Origin: Nitrospirota bacterium
GTDB lineage: Bacteria > Nitrospirota > Thermodesulfovibrionia > Thermodesulfovibrionales > UBA6898
DNA length: 64,000 nt
Direction of reading: 5' to 3'
Assembly (NCBI GenBank): GCA_003252075.1
Contig: QKDO01000086.1
Span: 1 to 64,000 of the forward strand
Positions within the stretch are counted from its first letter, which is position 1. Every line of letters starts with the position of its first letter. Below are positions 56,754-64,000 of the stretch, piece by piece. The notes under the pieces are model-generated. The model made no database searches. It had not been told where the DNA came from and was given only the letters and a program-made list of their open reading frames with translations. Made by a program: the position numbers and the translations under genes.

Positions 56754-58849
56754 GTCAGGGCGTTTATATTACCAGCGCAGAGCCCCGGAGCGGCAAGTCT
56801 GTCGTTGTCCTGGGCATCATGGAGATGATCGCAGGACAACAGGGACGGCTCGGATTCTTTCGGCCCGTTGTCCAAGACGAACAGCGGCCGGACAACATTA
56901 CCAATCTCATCATCAGGCGCTATGAGCTGAAGATAGCCTACGATAGAATGTACGGCTGCAGTTACGCCACTGCCCGCAACATGCTTATCCAAGACAGGGA
57001 TGAAGACCTTCTGAAGCTGATCATGGAGAAGTACAAGGCACTTGAACGGGAGTGCGACCTTATCGTATCCGTGGGATCTGATTTTACGGGGCCTGCCGCT
57101 GCGCTGGAATTTGATTTCAATGCCAAGCTGGCGAACAATCTCGGATGTGCAGTGCTTCCGGTGGTCAAGGGATACGGCAGAGACGCGACGCAGGTCGTGG
57201 GCGCTGCACAGGGGCTCCTTGAGTCGCTCGAGGAGCGGAAGTGCGATGTCCTCGCCCTTGTTGCCAACCGGGTTACAGAACAGTTCATTGACGGTGTCAG
57301 CAGCGAACTCAAGCGGGTTATGCCTTCAGGTATACCGTCTTATGTGCTACCCGAGATCCTGATCCTGGAGAAACCGACGGTCGGGGAGATTGCCGCTTCC
57401 CTTGGAGCAGAACGCCTGAGCGGACCGGAGGAGAGCTTCACCCGCGAGGTCAGGAATTTCAAGGTCGCGGCCATGGAACTTCCCCATTACCTGGATCATA
57501 TCGAAGAGGGCAGCCTTATCATCGTGCCCGGTGACCGTTCGGACATCATCCTCGGAAGTCTCCTTGCCGATGCATCGAACACCTATCCGCATATCGCCGG
57601 GATCATACTGACCGGCGGGATCAGACCGGCGTCTCAGGTCCTGCGGCTGATCGAGGGACTCATGCATGCACGGGCGCCGGTGACCATGGTAGTGACAGAC
57701 ACCTATACAACCGCCCTGAACGTGAGTTCTCTCGAAGGGGTTCTTTCTCCTGACAATCCGCGGAAGATAGCAGCTGCCCTGGGAATTGTCGAGGCACAGA
57801 TAAATAATGAAGAGTTCATGGGCCGTATCGTTATGGAGCGCCCGGGACGGGTGACGCCGCTCATGTTCGAGTACGAGATCATCCGGCAGGCAAAGGCTGA
57901 CCGCAGACACATTGTGCTGCCCGAAGGCACGGAAGAACGCATCTTACGGGCCGCGGAGATCCTCAGAATGCGCGACGTTGTTGACCTTACCCTCCTTGGG
58001 AATGAGCGGGAGATACGGCAGAAAGCCTCTGCCATGGGTCTCTCCCTTTCGGATGTTGCTATTGTCGATCCTATGGATACCGCCCTCCGGCAGACCTATG
58101 CCGATGCCTATTTCGAGCTCCGCAAGCACAAGGGGATCTCTCCACAGATGGCCTTCGATGCCATGGCTGACGTGAGCTATTTCGGCACGATGATGGTCCA
58201 TTTGGGGGAAGCAGACGGCATGGTCTCGGGGGCGGTGCACACGACGGCGCACACGATCCGCCCCGCACTGGAGTTCGTGAAGACGAAACCCGGCGTATCG
58301 ATTGTTTCGAGCGTCTTTTTCATGTGCCTCGCCGACCGCGTCCTCGTTTACGGTGACTGTGCTATCAACCCTGAGCCAAACCCTGAGCAACTGGCTGACA
58401 TCGCGATCAGCTCTGCCGAAACAGCCCGCATGTTCGGCGTACAACCACTCATCGCGATGCTGAGCTATTCAACGGGCGAGTCAGGAAAGGGTGCAGAGGT
58501 GGACAAGGTGCGGGAGGCGACAAAGATCGTGAAGGATCGACGTCCTGACCTTAAGATCGAGGGTCCCATACAGTACGATGCGGCGATCGATGCCGGCGTC
58601 GCGAAGACGAAGCTTCCCGGAAGCGAAGTCGCCGGTCATGCAACGGTATTTATTTTCCCTGACCTGAATACCGGCAACAATACGTACAAGGCGGTACAGC
58701 GGGCCGCTGACGCGATCGCTATCGGGCCGGTGCTCCAGGGCTTGAAGAAGCCGGTGAACGACCTCAGCAGGGGGGCGACCGTGCCTGACATCGTGAACAC
58801 CGTTGCGATCACGGCCATTCAGTCTCAGGATGGAGGGAACACCCCATGA
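56750..58849 (+). CDS. pta: Phosphate acetyltransferase, long three-domain form
   Basis: 699 residues. The N-terminal BioD-like domain starts GVYITSAEPRSGKSVVVLG with a P-loop-like SGKS. A DRTGG-type middle region follows, and the C-terminal 330 residues are the catalytic PTA domain (IVLPEGTEERILRAAEIL, AVHTTAHTIRPALEFVK, FIFPDLNTGNNTYKAVQ). It interconverts acetyl-CoA and acetyl phosphate. The N-terminal domains are regulatory in this long class. The stop overlaps ackA (ATGA). Confidence 0.96.
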   Translation: MSQGVYITSAEPRSGKSVVVLGIMEMIAGQQGRLGFFRPVVQDEQRPDNITNLIIRRYELKIAYDRMYGCSYATARNMLIQDRDEDLLKLIMEKYKALERECDLIVSVGSDFTGPAAALEFDFNAKLANNLGCAVLPVVKGYGRDATQVVGAAQGLLESLEERKCDVLALVANRVTEQFIDGVSSELKRVMPSGIPSYVLPEILILEKPTVGEIAASLGAERLSGPEESFTREVRNFKVAAMELPHYLDHIEEGSLIIVPGDRSDIILGSLLADASNTYPHIAGIILTGGIRPASQVLRLIEGLMHARAPVTMVVTDTYTTALNVSSLEGVLSPDNPRKIAAALGIVEAQINNEEFMGRIVMERPGRVTPLMFEYEIIRQAKADRRHIVLPEGTEERILRAAEILRMRDVVDLTLLGNEREIRQKASAMGLSLSDVAIVDPMDTALRQTYADAYFELRKHKGISPQMAFDAMADVSYFGTMMVHLGEADGMVSGAVHTTAHTIRPALEFVKTKPGVSIVSSVFFMCLADRVLVYGDCAINPEPNPEQLADIAISSAETARMFGVQPLIAMLSYSTGESGKGAEVDKVREATKIVKDRRPDLKIEGPIQYDAAIDAGVAKTKLPGSEVAGHATVFIFPDLNTGNNTYKAVQRAADAIAIGPVLQGLKKPVNDLSRGATVPDIVNTVAITAIQSQDGGNTP

Positions 58850-60065
58850 GGGTCCTCGTCATCAATTCGGGGAGTTCGTCGATAAAATATGAGACATTTG
58901 ACGCCAAGGGCCTCTCACCCACCGCAAAAGGCCTGCTGGAGCGCATCGGCACACCGGACAGCAGACTAAAGCACCGTTGGCTCAGTTCTTCCGGCAGCTG
59001 GGAGGAGATCAACGAGACACGTCCGGTCTCTAACCATCGCGAAGGTTTTTCCTTTATCCTGGAGGTGAGCAGCAGGGCACGGTCCGGAAGCGAACCACCG
59101 GAGATTTTCGGTGTGGGACACCGTGTTGTACATGGCGGAGAAAAGTTCCAAGAGCCGGCGATTATTGACGACGCAGTGCTCGAGGCCATAGAGCAGCTCG
59201 TGCCGCTGGCGCCGCTGCACAATACAATCCCGCAAATGTTACCGGCATCCGGGTGATGCGTGACCTCCTGCCTCACACCCCGCAGGTTGCCGTATTCGAT
59301 ACGGCATTCCATCAAACGATGCCGCCCCAGGCCTTTCACTACGCGCTTCCGGCCGACTTTTACCGTGAGTACGGCGTTCGTCGCTACGGGTTTCATGGGA
59401 GTTCTCACCGATATGTGGCGCGCTCGGCTTCGCGCTATCTCGGAATTCCTCTGGAACAGCTCAATTTGATTACGCTCCATCTTGGCAACGGCGCGAGCGC
59501 TGCTGCCATAGAGCGAGGCGAGAGCATCGATACATCCATGGGACTGACGCCGCTGGAAGGCCTGATCATGGGTACGCGCTGCGGGGACCTGGACCCAGCG
59601 GTCCATTTCTATCTGCAGCGAAAGACCGGCAGGCCTTTCGGAGACATTGAAGGTATCCTCAACCGCGAGAGCGGGCTCAAGGGTATCTGCGGGATGAACG
59701 ACATGCGCGAGATTCAGCGCAGCGCCGCTCAGGGAGACCCCCAGGCCGAGCTCGCCCTCTCCATGTTCTGCTATCGTGTCAGGAAGTATATCGGTGCGTA
59801 TTACGCTGCGCTCGGCACCGTGGACGCGCTGATATTCACGGGCGGCATTGGGGAGAATTCGGCTGTTGTCCGGAGCAGGGCCTGCTACGGCCTCACGGCT
59901 CTCGGCATATCCCTGGATGAGCGCAGGAACGGAACTGCCGGTGGAGAGATTACCCACATACAGATGCACGACAGCCGGGTCAAGATACTGGTCATACCGA
60001 CCGATGAGGAGCGCGAGATTGCCGAGCAGACCGTCGAGGTCATCAGGAAGAAGGGCAAGGGCTAA
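58846..60065 (+). pseudogene. ackA: Acetate kinase, frameshifted by a 5-bp duplication
   Basis: The first frame (58846-59256) gives the N-terminal 136 residues (LVINSGSSSIKYE, GVGHRVVHGGEKF, PLAPLHN). The second (from 59253) gives the rest (PQVAVFDTAFHQTMPP, RRYGFHGSSHRYVA, FTGGIGENSAVVR). Both parts are well conserved and would make a normal 404-residue kinase. At the junction ACAAT is present twice in tandem (59219-59228); removing one copy restores PLAPLHNPANVTGIR. As written the gene is broken, unless the TGATG at the end of the first frame allows reinitiation. It could also be a sequencing or assembly error. Overlap with pta is four bases. Confidence 0.9.
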
Positions 60066-60607
60066 TGGACGCAAAAAACTACAGGGCAGAAGAAACGCTC
60101 AAGAACGACCTTCTGGTGACGATCCGGGCGATCAGGCCAGACGACCGTGAAGCGGTCCTTGCCGCATTGAAGGAACTGGACGAACGGACACTCTACCTCC
60201 GTTTCTTCGCTCCACGGAAGGAGCTTACCGAACGTGAACTGCATGAAGCAATCAACGTGGACTTTATCCGTACCATCGCGCTCGTTGTCTGCATCCCTGA
60301 TGGTGTTGGAGAGAAGATCATCGGCGCGGGGCGCTATATTGCCTTTGGGAATGCCGATCCTCTGGACAGTGCAGAGGTGGCCTTCATGGTCGAGGAGGAC
60401 TATCAAGGACTCGGTATTGCCAGTATGATCCTCAGACACCTCGCAGGGATCGCAAAGCAGAAAGGGGTTGTCCAGTTCCATGCCGAGGTCCTGCCCGAGA
60501 ACAAAGGCATGCTTGCGGTCTTCTCCAAGTCCGGGTTCCCGGTGAAGCAGGAATTTACCGAAGGCCTTGCGCATGTTACACTCTTTCTTGCAGGGAATTC
60601 GTCGTGA
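60065..60607 (+). CDS. GNAT-family N-acetyltransferase
   Basis: 180 residues. The GNAT fold shows VTIRAIRPDDREAV at the start, TLYLRFFAPRKEL, AEVAFMVEEDYQGLGIASMIL with the acetyl-CoA pyrophosphate loop (QGLGIA), and AEVLPENKGMLAVFSKSGF. It resembles the GNAT domains attached to bacterial protein acetyltransferases (Pat/PatZ), here as a stand-alone protein. It shares one base with the ackA stop (TAATG), so it is cotranscribed with pta-ackA. Protein lysine acetylation linked to acetyl-CoA status is a reasonable guess. Confidence 0.85.
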   Translation: MDAKNYRAEETLKNDLLVTIRAIRPDDREAVLAALKELDERTLYLRFFAPRKELTERELHEAINVDFIRTIALVVCIPDGVGEKIIGAGRYIAFGNADPLDSAEVAFMVEEDYQGLGIASMILRHLAGIAKQKGVVQFHAEVLPENKGMLAVFSKSGFPVKQEFTEGLAHVTLFLAGNSS

Positions 60608-60805
60608 GCGGGGATTTCAATACTTTGAGGGTATTCAAATGTGGTATGCGATGCTCCTGGACCGCGCTGCGCATGCTCTTACTAATGACATGCCATGTTC
60701 CTGCGCTGTGTTACCTGGTGCAGCTGAATGGTAAAATTTCGCCGTTTCGCTGTCGGTGATATTCGAGATAATAAAAAAGGGAGACAAGAAAGGAGAAACG
60801 TACAG

Positions 60806-62049
<1,244 letters not shown>

Positions 62050-62069
62050 AGTGTAACTGGGGATATGGC

Positions 62070-62094
62070 TGACGCGTTAGGCCGTCATTTTTTT
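62070..62094 (+). terminator. Weak intrinsic terminator after eno
   Basis: A 5-bp stem TGACG (62070-62074) with CGTCA (62083-62087) and an 8-base loop is followed by seven Ts (62088-62094). It lies 20 bases after the eno stop. The short stem makes it a modest call. Confidence 0.45.
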
Positions 62095-62120
62095 CGAATA
62101 CTAGGCGTGTCCGAAATAGG

Positions 62121-62149
62121 TTGAATGAAAGGGATAAACATCTCATAAA
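62121..62149 (+). promoter_or_regulatory. Candidate promoter of gap
   Basis: TTGAAT (62121-62126) and CATAAA (62144-62149) with 17-bp spacing, downstream of the eno terminator. The expected leader before the gap ATG is about 190 bases long, unusually long for this region. Confidence 0.35.
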
Positions 62150-62220
62150 CCCGGCGAATAGACAGGATGATTCTGATGGAGAGCCATTTTTGGGACTTCT
62201 CAGAAATTACGGTAAATGAT

Positions 62221-62250
62221 CCTTTGTTTCGTAGGCAAAGGGGCCTTTTT
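62221..62250 (+). terminator. Leader hairpin with T-run before gap (possible attenuator)
   Basis: CCTTTG (62221-62226) pairs with CAAAGG (62236-62241) and is followed by GGCC and TTTTT. It sits in the gap leader, 94 bases before the start codon. It could be a leftover terminator or an attenuator; no recognised riboswitch fold is seen. Confidence 0.3.
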
Positions 62251-62328
62251 CAAGGAGTCGTCGCCGAGATGTATTCGACATTTATCCCTTTCGAATTATC
62301 TTGGATACAAATCAACAGATACGAATAA

Positions 62329-63345
<1,017 letters not shown>

Positions 63346-63398
63346 CGCTACAGGAGCGTTTGTGCAGATCATTCTTTAAGATCAGAAAGAGGATAGCA

Positions 63399-64000
63399 AT
63401 GAAAATAAATGACCTTGCCGGGAAACCGGCGCCAAGATCGATCCTGGTAAACGTCCCAAGGCTCATTGCGGCCTATTATGCCTATAAGCCGGACGTTGCA
63501 GACCCCGGCCAGCGGGTCGCCTTTGGCACCTCGGGCCACCGGGGATCATCCCTGAAGAACAGTTTTAATGAAGCGCATATCCTGGCTGTCTGCCAGGCCA
63601 TTTGCGAGTACCGGAAGTCGCTGAAGATCGGGGGGCCCCTTTACCTTGGCATGGACACGCATGCGTTGTCTGAACCGGCCTTTGCAAGTGCAATCGAGGT
63701 TTTTGCCGCGAATAAGGTGACGGTACGCGTGCAGGCCGGCTATACCTATACACCGACACCGGTGGTTTCCCATGCGATCCTTACGTACAACCAAAAGATA
63801 CGCGGCATAAGGGGGCGTGCTGACGGCGTGGTCATCACTCCCTCGCATAATCCTCCGGAGGATGGAGGAATAAAGTACAATCCTCCTCATGGAGGTCCGG
63901 CAGATACAGTAGCTACAAAAACTATCGAGGAGCGTGCCAACGAACTCCTCGCGAAAGGACTGAAAGGCGTCAGGAGGATACTCTTTGAAAAGGCCATCAA
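63399..64000 (+). CDS. pgm: Phosphoglucomutase, 5' part
   Basis: The ATG at 63399 follows AGAGGATAG and the frame stays open to the window end, so about 200 N-terminal residues are visible. [11 protein letters not shown] (41-51) and the phosphoserine loop [14 protein letters not shown] with Ser149 mark an alpha-D-phosphohexomutase. The start ([14 protein letters not shown]) and [21 protein letters not shown] match the E. coli Pgm type. It converts glucose-1-phosphate from GlgP to glucose-6-phosphate, completing the link to glycolysis. It begins 53 bases after gap and is probably cotranscribed. Confidence 0.92.
   Translation, partial: MKINDLAGKPAPRSILVNVPRLIAAYYAYKPDVADPGQRVAFGTSGHRGSSLKNSFNEAHILAVCQAICEYRKSLKIGGPLYLGMDTHALSEPAFASAIEVFAANKVTVRVQAGYTYTPTPVVSHAILTYNQKIRGIRGRADGVVITPSHNPPEDGGIKYNPPHGGPADTVATKTIEERANELLAKGLKGVRRILFEKAI

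Noticed and set aside
59253..60065. Second part of ackA as an independent gene
   Set aside because: It lacks the N-terminal ATP/phosphate motifs of acetate kinase and continues the first part after removal of five bases, so it is one damaged gene.
58809..60074. 421-codon minus-strand frame opposite ackA
   Set aside because: It spans the ackA frameshift without interruption, but so would any shadow frame. The plus-strand acetate kinase motifs are unmistakable.

Overview
The window reads as chromosomal DNA of a Gram-negative bacterium with a respiratory, cytochrome-rich metabolism. Evidence: lipoproteins with lipoboxes, an RND tripartite efflux pump, an AsmA-like envelope protein, several c-type cytochromes including a seven-haem NapC/NirT-type protein, and split b/b' ATP synthase stalk genes. 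The sequence is moderately GC-rich, with frequent TTG/GTG starts and ATGA-type overlaps. Protein style and gene order fit Nitrospirota or Desulfobacterota (Geobacter-like); the window alone does not settle which. No tRNA, rRNA, CRISPR array, prophage or intact insertion sequence was seen.

Layout. 1-699: 3' end of a radical SAM gene. 1198-7058: ATP synthase operon b', b, delta, alpha, gamma, beta, epsilon (subunits a and c are not here), closed by a terminator that overlaps the convergent ald gene. 8339-13404: a secreted beta-propeller with one haem site (minus), then gph, trmN6, a tetrahaem cytochrome, a YprB-like exonuclease and a Xer recombinase. 13772-22773: a large AsmA-like protein, an HD(ppGpp hydrolase-like)-CBS-HEPN fusion coupled to nhaA, an AI-2E-family exporter, an EthD-like protein and an HD-GYP sensor. 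23014-28501 (minus): a compact LOG / glucokinase / K+ channel / Na+(K+)/H+ antiporter operon and an ImcH-like seven-haem cytochrome. 28576-34462 (minus): RND efflux operon. 34929-39231: two glycoside hydrolases (GH63-like, GH13). 39234-39656: a dead DUF559 gene between hairpin repeats. 39739-44455: envelope proteins (lipoprotein, DUF3300, DUF2950, rhodanese). 44537-64000: a long same-strand central-carbon cluster: glgP, glgX, thioesterase, fba, pfk, pyk, beta-phosphoglucomutase-like HAD, GH65 phosphorylase, pta, ackA, GNAT, eno, gap, pgm.

The carbon cluster encodes most of a route from glycogen and disaccharides through glucose phosphates and lower glycolysis to acetate. Two core genes are broken as written. 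ackA carries a 5-bp tandem duplication that shifts the frame. eno lacks about 43 nt, including its catalytic loop. The thioesterase between glgX and fba has no standard start codon where its protein should begin. The most unusual intact gene is the HD-CBS-HEPN fusion at 17169-18587, which combines a (p)ppGpp-hydrolase-type HD domain with a C-terminal R-x4-H HEPN ribonuclease signature and is translationally coupled to nhaA.
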